A stretch of 64,000 bases of DNA, from NCBI RefSeq assembly GCF_013186535.1, contig NZ_JABMCZ010000005.1, positions 558,001 to 622,000 on the forward strand. The letters are read 5' to 3'. This DNA comes from Nocardia terpenica (GTDB lineage: Bacteria; Actinomycetota; Actinomycetes; Mycobacteriales; Mycobacteriaceae). Below are positions 47,635 to 56,414 of the stretch, in pieces. A program made the translations under genes and the position numbers. Each line of letters begins with the position of its first letter. Positions within the stretch are counted from its first letter, which is position 1. The notes under the pieces are model-generated. The model did no database searches. It saw only the letters and a program-made list of their open reading frames with translations, and was not told where the DNA came from.

Positions 47635-48861
47635 ATGAACACACGTACCACCACACAGCGTGCCGGGGTGCTGGAAACCCTGCGGGACACTCCGCGCCCG
47701 GTCCGCTATCTGCTGTCCGGCGTGCTGGTCAATCAGCTCGGCGCGTTCGTGCAGACCTTCCTGGTCCTGTATCTGACGCATCGCGACTTCACCGTCGGGC
47801 GGGCCGGTCTGGCGCTGACCGCCTACAGCGCCGGGGCCGTCTTCGGCACCATGCTCGGCGGTGAGCTGACCCAGCGACTCGGACCGCGCACCACGATCGT
47901 GACGGCCATGACCGGCTCGGCGGTGTTCCTGGCGCTGATTCCGGCGCTGGCGCACCAGAATCTGTTCCCGGCGCTGGTCGTGGTCGTCGCCGCCGCGGGA
48001 CTGATCTCGCAGGCGTACCGGCCCGCCGCCGCGCTGATGCTGAGCGATCTCATGCCCGCCCAGCACCGGGTGATGGCGTTCTCGATGATGCGGATCGCGC
48101 TGAATACCGGTGCGGCACTGGCCCCGCTGCTCGCGGCGGGCCTGATCCTGCTGGACTGGAACCTGCTGTACTGGGTGAACGCGGTGACCGCGCTGACCTA
48201 CGGCGTGCTGGCGCTGACCCTGCTGCCCGCGGTGCACGCACCGGCGGCCGAGGAAGCGGAATCGCCTGCGCCGCAGGTACGTTCGGGTTACGCGGTGCTG
48301 CTGCGCGACTACCGCTATCACCTGTTCCTGGCGTCGGTGCTGATCGGCACCCTGATCTACATCCAGTACACGGTGGCGCTGCCGCTGAATCTGGCCCGCG
48401 ACGGGTATCCGACCGCGTGGTACAGCGGCGTGCTGGTGACCGCGTCGGTGGTGCTGATCCTGTTCGAGCTCAAGATCACCACGTATGTCACGCAGTGGCG
48501 CGGCGGGCTGGTGGGCGCGGCCGGCACCGCGATCATGGGGCTCGGCGTGGCGGGTTACGCGCTGGCCGGGCACGCCATCGTCCTGGTGCTGGTGTGCACG
48601 GCGCTGTTCGTGCTCGGCGTGATGGTCAACGGGCCCACCATGTTCGCCTATCCGAGCACCTTCCCGGGACCGGTGAAGGCCCGCTACATCGCGACCCACC
48701 AGGCCGTCTTCGGTCTCGGCATGGCGATCGGGCCGACGCTGGGCGTGCTCGCGTGGGAGCGGCTCGGCATCGGAATCTGGCCGCTGTGCGGGGTGCTGGG
48801 GCTGTTCGCGGCCTGGTGCGCCTACGTCGGCATGCCCGAAAAAGAAGAGGTGACCGCATGA
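47635..48861 (+). CDS. MFS transporter (drug exporter-like)
   Basis: A 408-residue, 12-helix major facilitator. The first half shows FVQTFLVLYLTHRDFTVGRAGL, the loop 2-3 region GGELTQRLGPRT (the motif A position) and the helix-5 region FSMMRIALNTGAALAPLL. A charged linker (PAAEEAESPAPQV) separates the halves. It resembles MdtH-type multidrug exporters. The stop overlaps the start of the first oligopeptide-binding lipoprotein gene (ATGA). Export of the cluster product or self-protection is a reasonable inference. Confidence 0.85.
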   Translation: MNTRTTTQRAGVLETLRDTPRPVRYLLSGVLVNQLGAFVQTFLVLYLTHRDFTVGRAGLALTAYSAGAVFGTMLGGELTQRLGPRTTIVTAMTGSAVFLALIPALAHQNLFPALVVVVAAAGLISQAYRPAAALMLSDLMPAQHRVMAFSMMRIALNTGAALAPLLAAGLILLDWNLLYWVNAVTALTYGVLALTLLPAVHAPAAEEAESPAPQVRSGYAVLLRDYRYHLFLASVLIGTLIYIQYTVALPLNLARDGYPTAWYSGVLVTASVVLILFELKITTYVTQWRGGLVGAAGTAIMGLGVAGYALAGHAIVLVLVCTALFVLGVMVNGPTMFAYPSTFPGPVKARYIATHQAVFGLGMAIGPTLGVLAWERLGIGIWPLCGVLGLFAAWCAYVGMPEKEEVTA

Positions 48862-50486
48862 TTCGCCGAACTCGACTCGCGGTGGCGCTGGCCGTCACCG
48901 CGCTGGCCGCCGGCCTGATGTCCGGCTGCTCCTCGACCTCGAACTCGGCCCCGGCCTCGGATCCCGAGGCGGGCAAGAATTACATCAGCTACAACGGCAC
49001 CGAGCCGGAGAATCCGCTCATTCCCGGCGACACCACCGAGAGCGGCGGCGTGAAGGTGATCGGCGCGCTGTTCCGCGGGCTGGTGGAGTACGACCCGAAG
49101 ACCGGCGAACCGCACAACGCGGTGGCACAGTCGATTCGGACCACCGACAACAAGGTCTTCACGATCACCGTGGCGCCCGGCTGGACCTTCCACGACGGCA
49201 CCCCGGTGACGTCGCAGAGCTTCGTCGACGCCTGGAATTTCACCGCCTACGCGCCGAATCACATGGCCGGGGCCAGCTTCCTGAACCATATCCAGGGCTA
49301 CACCGATGTCCATCCCAGCGATACGGCGCCGCAGCCGCCCGCGACGACGATGTCGGGGCTGCGGGTCGTCGACGACCACACCTTCACCGTGACGCTGTCG
49401 GCGCCGTTCTCGACCTTCACCACCCAGCTCGGGTACGCGGCGTTCTTCCCGCTGCCGAAGAGCTTCTTCACCGATCGCAAAGGGTACGAGGCACATCCGA
49501 TCGGCGACGGGCCGTTCCAGTTCGTGTCCCGCCAGGTCGGGCACAACATCATGATGTCGCGGTACGAGAAGTTCGGCGGCGCGGTGAAACCGAAGATCGA
49601 CGGCGTCGAATTCCGGTTCTATCCCACCCTGGAGGACGCCTACGCCGCGGTGAAGGCGAACAAGCTGGACTATCTGGAGATCATCCCGGACTCCGCGCTG
49701 AAGGGCGAGCTGTACAAGAAGGAGCTGGCCGGGCGCTCGCTGACCCAGACCTACCTGGGCGTGCAGTCCATCTCGTTCCCGCTCTACGATCCGCGGTATC
49801 GGAATCCGCAACTGCGGCAGGCGCTGTCGATGGCGATCGACCGGCAGTACGTGATCAACACGGTCTTCGACGGCGACAAGCAGATCGCGGACGGCCTGGT
49901 GCCGCCGTCGGTGCCGGGACGGATCCCCAACCAGTGCGGCGAGCTGTGCACCTATCAGCCGCAGAAGGCCAAGCAGCTGTTCGACGCCACCGGGTTCCAG
50001 GGCCCGATCGAGCTGACCTCGAACAACGACTCGGCCAACCAGGATTGGATGGAGGCCACCTGCAAGACCATCACCGCGGCGCTCGGCCGAGAGTGCCACT
50101 TCGCGCCGGTGCCGACGCTCGGTGAGTTCCGCACCATGATCGACGATCGCAAGATCACGGGCATCTACCGGTCCGGCTGGGTGGCCGACTACCCGGCGAT
50201 GGAGGACTTCCTGGAGCCGATCTACCGCACCAACGCGGCGGTCAACGGCACCACCTACTCCGACCCGAAGGTGGACGCGCTGTTCGACCAGGCCGCCGCC
50301 GCACCCACCCAGGACCAGGTGCACGCCCTCTATCAGCAGGCCGAACGCCAGATCCTGCAGGACATGCCCGCCATCCCGTTCTGGTTCCAGACGGTGCAGG
50401 CCGGGTGGTCGTCTCGACTGCACAATGTCACGGTGACCCCGTTCCGGGAACTGGACCTGTTCAGCGTGACCGCCGACAAGAAGTAG
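48858..50486 (+). CDS. Oligopeptide-binding lipoprotein (family 5 solute-binding protein), copy 1
   Basis: A 542-residue exported lipoprotein. The signal ends LMSGCSS with the lipid-modified Cys near residue 23. The rest is an OppA/DppA-type binding domain: YDPKTGEPHNAVAQSI, the conserved WTFHDGTPVTSQSFVDAW, and RQALSMAIDRQYVINTVF. It captures peptides or peptide-like compounds outside the membrane. No permease or ATPase genes are adjacent. The protein at 51370 is a close paralogue. ATG 48858 is fixed by overlap with the MFS stop, and a strong hairpin follows the gene. Confidence 0.9.
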   Translation: MIRRTRLAVALAVTALAAGLMSGCSSTSNSAPASDPEAGKNYISYNGTEPENPLIPGDTTESGGVKVIGALFRGLVEYDPKTGEPHNAVAQSIRTTDNKVFTITVAPGWTFHDGTPVTSQSFVDAWNFTAYAPNHMAGASFLNHIQGYTDVHPSDTAPQPPATTMSGLRVVDDHTFTVTLSAPFSTFTTQLGYAAFFPLPKSFFTDRKGYEAHPIGDGPFQFVSRQVGHNIMMSRYEKFGGAVKPKIDGVEFRFYPTLEDAYAAVKANKLDYLEIIPDSALKGELYKKELAGRSLTQTYLGVQSISFPLYDPRYRNPQLRQALSMAIDRQYVINTVFDGDKQIADGLVPPSVPGRIPNQCGELCTYQPQKAKQLFDATGFQGPIELTSNNDSANQDWMEATCKTITAALGRECHFAPVPTLGEFRTMIDDRKITGIYRSGWVADYPAMEDFLEPIYRTNAAVNGTTYSDPKVDALFDQAAAAPTQDQVHALYQQAERQILQDMPAIPFWFQTVQAGWSSRLHNVTVTPFRELDLFSVTADKK

Positions 50487-50503
50487 TACGATCCGAAAAC
50501 CAT

Positions 50504-50532
50504 AGGGCCCCGGTGGATTTCACCGGGGCCCT
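50504..50532 (+). terminator. Strong hairpin terminator after first binding-protein gene
   Basis: A perfect 12-bp stem AGGGCCCCGGTG and its complement with loop GATTT, 18 bases after the stop codon at 50486. No T-run. It separates the transporter and binding-protein genes from the next gene. Confidence 0.88.
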
Positions 50533-50664
50533 GGCGTATGCGCCGGGAACGCCGCCGACCGTGATTGATGTTCGGACTCGTTTCACACTGTCGGACAATG
50601 TATTCCGGCCCTTCACTGGCTACAGAGTTTCACGGCATGTGCCTGATCGAAGGGACGAAGTTCC

Positions 50665-51243
50665 ATGTCCGCCGACATCGGGAGGATGCCGCGTACCGGC
50701 CGATCCCACGCCCGTCAGTTCCCCCTGTCCGCGCTCGCCTGGATCGGCGCGCCCGTCGCGCTCGGGGTGGCGATCTGGGTGTCCACCCGGGTCCACGTGG
50801 GGCCGGGCTGGCTCGAGGCCGCCCTGTTCGTCCATCTCGCCTCGGTGGTGGTGGGGCTGGGCGCGGTCCTGGTCGCGGACTATTTCGCGGCGCTGTGGGT
50901 GCTGCGCCTGGGCACCCTCGCCGAGGTGATCGCGGGCACGCAGCGGCTGCACCTGCCGATCTGGCTGGGAATGATCGGGCTGGTGAGCAGCGGCATGCTG
51001 CTGAGCCCCGATCTGTCCGCCGACACGACCCGGCTCAAGCTCGCGTTCGTGTTCGCCTTGCTGCTCAACGGTTTGTACGCCCGGGCACTGGGCGGACGCA
51101 TGGCCGCCGCCGGAACCGCGGTCGGCACCGGACTACTCGTCCGCGGCGTGCTGACATCGGTTGTGTCGCAGTCGTGTTGGTGGGGAGCGGTGTGGATCGG
51201 ATTCGCGGCCGCGCAGGCTCGATCCGCCATTGGTCGGCTTTGA
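50665..51243 (+). CDS. Multi-pass membrane protein of unknown function
   Basis: A 192-residue protein with about five membrane helices, e.g. LSALAWIGAPVALGVAIWV, AALFVHLASVVVGLGAVLVA and LPIWLGMIGLVSSGMLL. Conserved-looking His residues lie in LFVHLA and QRLHLP, a pattern recalling small CopD- or cytochrome-like membrane proteins, but no heme or metal motif is certain. ATG 50665 has AAGGGACGA about 10 bases upstream. It sits between two paralogous binding-protein genes. The intervals on each side (178 and 126 bp) show nothing beyond the terminator. Confidence 0.65.
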   Translation: MSADIGRMPRTGRSHARQFPLSALAWIGAPVALGVAIWVSTRVHVGPGWLEAALFVHLASVVVGLGAVLVADYFAALWVLRLGTLAEVIAGTQRLHLPIWLGMIGLVSSGMLLSPDLSADTTRLKLAFVFALLLNGLYARALGGRMAAAGTAVGTGLLVRGVLTSVVSQSCWWGAVWIGFAAAQARSAIGRL

Positions 51244-51369
51244 TTGCCAGGCCCACCAGCATATTTCGACCAATTCGCGGCTCTGCTGAACTGAATTCGG
51301 ATCCACCCGGACGATGTCGCCCGCGGGGTCGCCGGGGGGATCCGGCATCATGCAGGAAGGCAACACCCG

Positions 51370-53019
51370 ATGCGAACATCTCGCCTCGTGCCCGGCGCTC
51401 TGGCCCTACTTCTGGCGGCCGGTATGGCCGCCGGTTGTGGCAGCGGCACGAAAACCCCGAACACTCAGGATGATTCGATCAGCCTGAACTCGACCGAGCC
51501 GGAGAACTCGCTGATCCCCGGCAACACCACCGACGCCGGTGGCTCGAAGATCCTCCGCACCCTGTTCAAAGGGCTGGTGGACTACGACCCGAAGACCGCG
51601 GCCCCGCGCAATGCGGTCGCGGAGTCGATCGACACCACCGACTCCCGGGTGTTCACGATCACCGTCCGGCACGGCTGGACCTTCCACGACGGTACCCCGG
51701 TGACGGCGCACAGCTTCGTCGACGCCTGGAACTACACCGCCTACCAGCCCGATCATCAACAGGGCGCCGGATTCCTCTCGGTCATCGACGGTTTCGACAA
51801 GGTCGACCCGCCCGCTCCTGCCGGTGCGGACCAGACCGCCCCCGCCCCGACCGCGAAGGAGCTCAGCGGGCTGCACGTGATCGACGACTACAGGTTCACC
51901 GTCACGCTCACCCAGCCGATGCCCTCGTTCCCGACCCGGCTCGGCTACGTCGCGTATTACCCACTGCCGCAGTCGTTCTTCACCGACCGGGCGGGCTTCG
52001 AGGCACACCCCATCGGGGACGGGCCGTTCCGATTCGTCTCGCACACCAAGGGCTCGGACCTGGTGATCGAGCGCTACGACCGGTACGCGGGCCCGCACAA
52101 GCCGTCGATCCGGCGGGCACAGTTCCGGTTCGACCCGAGCCTGGAGCACGCGTACGCCGACGTCGTGGCCAACAAGCTGGACTTCCTGGAGGTGCTGCCG
52201 GGCGAGGCGCTGGTCGACGGCCGGTACAAGCGCGATCTCGCGGGCCGCAACTTCACCCGGGCCGACACCGGGCTGCAGTCGCTCACCTTCCCGCTCTACG
52301 ATCCCCGCTTCGCCGATCCCCGTGTCCGGCAGGCGATCTCGATGGCGGTCGATCGGCAGGGGGTGATCGACAAGGTGTTCACCGGCGACCGCACCCCCGC
52401 CGACGGCCTGGTGCCGCCGACCGCGCGCGGGGCCACCGCGACGGGCCAGTGCGGCGAGCTGTGCCGGTACCGGCCGCAGCAGGCCAAGGCCCTGTTCGAC
52501 AGCACCGGATTCCAGGGCCCGATCGAGATCGCGTCCAACACCGACACCGCCAACGAGAAGTGGCTGACCGCGGTGTGCGCGTCCATCACCGCGGCGCTGG
52601 GGCGTGCGTGCACCTTCCACGGCGTGCCCACCCTCGGCGAGATCCGGCGGCAGATCAACGCGCACCAGATGTCGGCGATCTACCGCACCGGCTGGGTGGC
52701 CGACTACCCGTCGATCGAGAACTTCCTCAACCCGCTCTACCGCACCGGAGGCTCGTCCAACACCGGCCTGTACTCCAATCCGCAGGTCGACGCCCTGCTC
52801 GCCCGGGCGGACGCGGCCCGGACCGATCAGGAGTCGTGGCCGCTCTACCAGCAGGCCGAAAAGCTCGTGCTGCAGGACATGCCCGCGGTGCCGCTGCTGG
52901 TCCCGGGCGTGCAGACCGGCTGGTCGCAGCGGCTGCGCACGGTGACGGTGACGCCGTTCCGCGATCTGGATCTGGAGTCGGTCACCGTGGCCCCGACGAC
53001 CGACCGGGCGGCGGGCTGA
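51370..53019 (+). CDS. Oligopeptide-binding lipoprotein (family 5 solute-binding protein), copy 2
   Basis: A 549-residue paralogue of the 48858 gene product, with lipobox MAAGCGS (Cys near 23) and the same sequence landmarks: STEPENSLIPGNTTDAGG, YDPKTAAPRNAVAESI, GWTFHDGTPVTAHSF and RQAISMAVDRQGVIDKVF. The two differ enough that the duplication is not recent. It again lacks ABC permease and ATPase partners nearby. It may bring peptides or a secreted pathway product back into the cell, or sense them. A T-run hairpin follows. Confidence 0.9.
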   Translation: MRTSRLVPGALALLLAAGMAAGCGSGTKTPNTQDDSISLNSTEPENSLIPGNTTDAGGSKILRTLFKGLVDYDPKTAAPRNAVAESIDTTDSRVFTITVRHGWTFHDGTPVTAHSFVDAWNYTAYQPDHQQGAGFLSVIDGFDKVDPPAPAGADQTAPAPTAKELSGLHVIDDYRFTVTLTQPMPSFPTRLGYVAYYPLPQSFFTDRAGFEAHPIGDGPFRFVSHTKGSDLVIERYDRYAGPHKPSIRRAQFRFDPSLEHAYADVVANKLDFLEVLPGEALVDGRYKRDLAGRNFTRADTGLQSLTFPLYDPRFADPRVRQAISMAVDRQGVIDKVFTGDRTPADGLVPPTARGATATGQCGELCRYRPQQAKALFDSTGFQGPIEIASNTDTANEKWLTAVCASITAALGRACTFHGVPTLGEIRRQINAHQMSAIYRTGWVADYPSIENFLNPLYRTGGSSNTGLYSNPQVDALLARADAARTDQESWPLYQQAEKLVLQDMPAVPLLVPGVQTGWSQRLRTVTVTPFRDLDLESVTVAPTTDRAAG

Positions 53020-53035
53020 CCGTATTCCGCCGATC

Positions 53036-53074
53036 AACCCTGGGTGGCGCCGAGTTCCGGTGCCACCCAGGGTT
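53036..53074 (+). terminator. Intrinsic terminator with T-run before the hydrazine genes
   Basis: A 13-bp perfect stem AACCCTGGGTGGC/GCCACCCAGGGTT, extended by a G-T wobble and three more pairs around an AGTTC loop, runs straight into TTTTT. It closes the binding-protein transcript and implies that the lysine hydroxylase operon has its own promoter within 53080-53205. Confidence 0.9.
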
Positions 53075-53205
53075 TTTCGCTGTCAAGGCGGAGAAACGGG
53101 CGGTCGGTTGATGTTCGGTCCGCGCGAACGCTGTCGACCAATATCGCCCTCACATTGACTGTTACCCAGCGTTATTCGAGATCCTCGAGACTGAGGTGGA
53201 AGATA

Positions 53206-54495
53206 GTGACCGAACACGACGTCGACGTCCTCGCCATCGGCGCCGGGCCCGCGAATCTGGCCCTCGCCGTCGCGCTGGAGGAATCGGGCTCGCCGGACCT
53301 GGCCCGCAATACCCTGATCCTGGAGCAGCATCCGGACATCAAGTGGCAGCGCAACCTGCTGCTGCCGTGGGCGCGCAGCCAGGTGTCGTTCCTCAAAGAC
53401 CTGGTGACACTGCGCAATCCGCGCAGCCGCTTCTCCTTTCTGAACTTCCTGCACGAGCGCGGGCGGCTCGACGACTTCGTCAACCTCGCCACGTTCAATC
53501 CCTACCGCTGGGAGCTGTCGGAGTATCAGCAGTGGGTGGCCCACCACCTCGAGCACGTGGGCCTGCGGTACAACGCCCGGGTCGAGCGGATCGAGCCGCG
53601 GCGCACCCGGGGCGGCCACATCGACGGCTGGACCGTGGTCCTGACCGACGGCGACCGGATCACCTGCCGGGACCTGGTTTTCGGCACCGGCCGCGATCCG
53701 CACATCCCGGACGTGTTCGCCGCGCTACCGGGTGACCGGGTCATTCACAGCACCCAGTACAACACCCGCATCGCCGAGGTCGCGGCCACCCGCGGCGAGC
53801 GCGCGCTGCGGCCGGTGGTGGTCGGCGGCGCACAGAGCGCGGCCGAGATGTTCATGGCGGTGCACACCGATCTGCCGAACAGCACGCCCGCCATGGTGAT
53901 GCGCTCGATCGGGCTGCAGAACTACCAGACCAGCAAGTTCATCAACGAGCTGTTCTACCCGTCGTTCATCGACGAGTTCTACAACTGCGACGCCGAGACC
54001 CGCCGCCGCATCCTCGACGAGGTGCACCTGACCAACTACGCCGGTCTGGCGCCGCCGTTTCTGGACGAGCTGTACTACCTGCTGTACCGGCAGCGCATGA
54101 TGGGCCAGCCGGTCTCGCAGATCCGGGCGATGACCGAGGTGACCGGCGCCCGCATGGACGGCGACGAGGTGGTGCTGGAGCTGCGCGACCGCCGCAGCGG
54201 CAAGATCGAGCCGCAGCGCTGCGATCTGGTGCTGCTCGGCACCGGTTTCGACCCGCAGATGCCCGCCCTGGTGCGCGATCTGGCCGAGCGGGTGGGCCTG
54301 GACGGCATCGAGGTGAGCCGCCGATATCGGCTGGAACTCGACGACTCCGCCTGGGGCGCAATCTATCTGCAGGGCATGAACGAGGCCACGCACGGCATCG
54401 CCGACACCCTGATCAGCGTGCTGGCGCACCGCTCCCAGGACATCGTGGACGACATGGTGGACCGCCGAGCCGTGGCGGAGGTGCGGTCGGCATGA
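53206..54495 (+). CDS. Lysine/ornithine-type N-hydroxylase (lysine N6-monooxygenase, predicted)
   Basis: A 429-residue class B flavin N-hydroxylase. FAD-binding GAGPAN is at residues 12-17, the family signature SFLKDLVTLRNP at about 61-72, NADPH-binding VVVGGAQSAAE at 204-214, and the LLGTGFDPQMP end motif is present. GTG 53206 has GAGGTGG 7 bases upstream. It would convert lysine to N6-hydroxylysine using NADPH and O2. Lysine (not ornithine) is inferred from the adjoining cupin and MetRS-like genes, matching Spb38-type partners in hydrazine pathways, not siderophore assembly; no NRPS or IucA-like gene is present. The stop overlaps the cupin ATG. Confidence 0.88.
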   Translation: MTEHDVDVLAIGAGPANLALAVALEESGSPDLARNTLILEQHPDIKWQRNLLLPWARSQVSFLKDLVTLRNPRSRFSFLNFLHERGRLDDFVNLATFNPYRWELSEYQQWVAHHLEHVGLRYNARVERIEPRRTRGGHIDGWTVVLTDGDRITCRDLVFGTGRDPHIPDVFAALPGDRVIHSTQYNTRIAEVAATRGERALRPVVVGGAQSAAEMFMAVHTDLPNSTPAMVMRSIGLQNYQTSKFINELFYPSFIDEFYNCDAETRRRILDEVHLTNYAGLAPPFLDELYYLLYRQRMMGQPVSQIRAMTEVTGARMDGDEVVLELRDRRSGKIEPQRCDLVLLGTGFDPQMPALVRDLAERVGLDGIEVSRRYRLELDDSAWGAIYLQGMNEATHGIADTLISVLAHRSQDIVDDMVDRRAVAEVRSA

Positions 54496-54893
54496 ACGCG
54501 GAGATCCGAAAGCTGGAGCGGGACAAGCTGACCGAGGCCTACGGTGTGGCCTCGCAGCGGCTGCTGCCCTGGGACGTGCTCAACGCCCCGTTCGAGGGCG
54601 CCTGGTGCGCGCTCCCGCCGGGCGGGACATCCACCGCGCACTCCCACCACGAGTACGAGCTGTTCATCGCGATGACCGGGCGCGCGGTCATCGACGTGGA
54701 CGGGGAGAAGCGGGATTTCGCCGCGGGCGACGTGGCGCATCTGCTGCCGGGGTCGATCCACTACATCCACAACGACGCCGACACCGACTTCGAATGGTAT
54801 GCGGTCTGGTGGGATTCGGAGATGACGGAACGGTTCGCCGCCCGGCACCGCGCGAATACCGAAGCGGCGCAGACCGGTCCGGGGCAGCCATGA
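54492..54893 (+). CDS. Stand-alone cupin of a hydrazine synthetase (N-N bond formation, predicted)
   Basis: A 133-residue single-domain cupin. Motif 1 gives His50, His52 and Glu56 (TAHSHHEYE), and motif 2 gives His90 (LPGSIHYIHN), a complete metal site. In hydrazine synthetases such as Spb40 the cupin part rearranges an aminoacyl ester of N6-hydroxylysine to form the N-N bond, and it is fused to a MetRS part (recalled). Here it is a separate gene overlapping both neighbours by 4 bp, giving translational coupling instead of fusion. A different small-molecule role is possible, but the position strongly favours this one. Confidence 0.85.
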   Translation: MNAEIRKLERDKLTEAYGVASQRLLPWDVLNAPFEGAWCALPPGGTSTAHSHHEYELFIAMTGRAVIDVDGEKRDFAAGDVAHLLPGSIHYIHNDADTDFEWYAVWWDSEMTERFAARHRANTEAAQTGPGQP

Positions 54894-56413
54894 CCGGTCC
54901 GACCATCGTCATCTCCCCCGCCCCCACCGCCAACGGCGATCTGCACCTGGGGCATATCGCGGGCCCGTTCCTGGCCGCCGACGTCTACTCCCGTTACGCG
55001 CGGGCGACGGGCCGAAAGGTGGTGTTCGGCACCGGCGTTCAGGACACCTCCACCTTCGTGGTGACCACCGCCCGCCGGCTCGGCACCACGCCCGAGGCGC
55101 TGGTGCGGCAGTCGGCCAAGGAGGTCGAGGCCACCCTCGACGCGCTGGGCATCGCCGTGGACGGCTTCACCGGCTGGGAGGAGCGGTTCACCTCGTTCGT
55201 CACCCGGGTCATCGGCGGGCTGCGCGAGGCCGGGCGGCTGCGGTTGCGCCCCATGCGTTTTCCGTACGCGCCCCGCACCGGGGAGTACCTGGTGGACGGC
55301 CACGTGGCGGGCATCTGCCCGGTGTGCCTGGCCGAGAGCTGCGGCGGCCTGTGCGAGAGCTGCGGGCATCAGGTCGCGGGATCGGAACTGCTGGAACCGC
55401 GTTCGACCCGCGACCCGGACGAGCCGCTGGAGTTCCGCGACGTCGAGGTGCTGGTGCTGCCCGCGGAGGAGTACCGCGGCAAGCTGCGCGCGCACTTCGA
55501 TCGCATCGCCGGATCGCTGCGCCCGCACGCGGCCCAGGTGATCGAGGAGATCCTGTCGCGTCCGCTGCCGGACTTCCCGGTCAGCTATCCCCTGGGCTGG
55601 GGCATCCCGGCCCCGGGGATGCCCGGGCAGGTGGTGAACCCGAACGCCGAGCCGGTGGCGTGGACCATGTACTGCTCGATGCTGGCCGCCGAGCGGGCGG
55701 GGCTCAATCCCGGGTCCGAGGACGCGCTGTGGCGGCGCGAGGCCGGGACCGAGATCGTGTACTTCCTCGGCGTGGACAACGTTCACCCGTTCGCGATCTC
55801 CGGCCTGGCGATGCTGCTCGCCTTCGGGGACGGCTACCCGCTGCCGACCATGTTCCTCACCAACGAGTTCTACGAGCTGGACCGGTCCAAGTTCTCCACC
55901 AGCCGCGGGCATCTGGTGTGGGGCCGCGAGCTGGCCTCGCAGGTGCCGCGCGATCTGATCCGGTTCCATCTGGCCTCCGACAGCCCGGAGTTCCAGCGGA
56001 CCAGCTTCAATCGCGCCGAACTGGCCGAACTGACCCGAATCCGCCTGGTGGAGCCGTGGAATCGGGTCGCCGAACGGGTCGACGCCTGGGCCGGGAAGGG
56101 CCCGCTGCCGGTGTCGGGCGGTTCGCGCAACTCCGCGGTCCGCATCGTGCAGCGCTTCCGCTCGGCCTACGAGCTGCCGCGCTTCAGCGTCACCCGGGCG
56201 GCCACCACGCTCACCCAGCAGCTGGGCCGGCTGGACCGGTCCACCCTGACCGGGGGCGATCTCTGCCACGAGGCGGAGGTGCTGTTGCGGTGCGCCGCAC
56301 CGATTCTCATCGATCTGGCCGCCGCGCTGCCGGACACCCGGATCGACGGCGTCGCCGTCCGCGACATCGTCCGTCCGTTCCGGCTGCCGAGGCTCGCCCC
56401 GGCGGAGGTCTGA
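54890..56413 (+). CDS. Methionyl-tRNA-synthetase-like amino-acid-activating enzyme of a hydrazine synthetase
   Basis: A 507-residue class I synthetase fold. The ATP motif HLGH is at residues 19-22, a zinc knuckle with Cys at 143, 146, 155 and 158 (plus Cys151), a YFLGVDNVHPF motif near 291-301, and KFSTS (KMSKS position) at 334-338. Within this cluster it is unlikely to be the housekeeping MetRS. By analogy with Spb40, Tri28 and ForK/PyrN-type proteins it would adenylate an amino acid, probably glycine, and esterify it to N6-hydroxylysine for the cupin. Amino-acid choice cannot be read from the sequence. The start is fixed by ATGA overlap with the cupin. Confidence 0.85.
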   Translation: MTGPTIVISPAPTANGDLHLGHIAGPFLAADVYSRYARATGRKVVFGTGVQDTSTFVVTTARRLGTTPEALVRQSAKEVEATLDALGIAVDGFTGWEERFTSFVTRVIGGLREAGRLRLRPMRFPYAPRTGEYLVDGHVAGICPVCLAESCGGLCESCGHQVAGSELLEPRSTRDPDEPLEFRDVEVLVLPAEEYRGKLRAHFDRIAGSLRPHAAQVIEEILSRPLPDFPVSYPLGWGIPAPGMPGQVVNPNAEPVAWTMYCSMLAAERAGLNPGSEDALWRREAGTEIVYFLGVDNVHPFAISGLAMLLAFGDGYPLPTMFLTNEFYELDRSKFSTSRGHLVWGRELASQVPRDLIRFHLASDSPEFQRTSFNRAELAELTRIRLVEPWNRVAERVDAWAGKGPLPVSGGSRNSAVRIVQRFRSAYELPRFSVTRAATTLTQQLGRLDRSTLTGGDLCHEAEVLLRCAAPILIDLAAALPDTRIDGVAVRDIVRPFRLPRLAPAEV

Positions 56414-56414
56414 G

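Noticed and set aside
53206..54495. Siderophore hydroxylase (mycobactin/nocobactin-type)
   Set aside because: No NRPS, IucA/IucC-type synthetase, salicylate or iron-uptake gene lies nearby, and the downstream cupin/MetRS pair points elsewhere.
54890..56413. Housekeeping or spare methionyl-tRNA synthetase
   Set aside because: Although class I motifs are present, it overlaps a cupin gene and follows a lysine N-hydroxylase, and the KDN motif is altered; hydrazine synthesis explains the context better.
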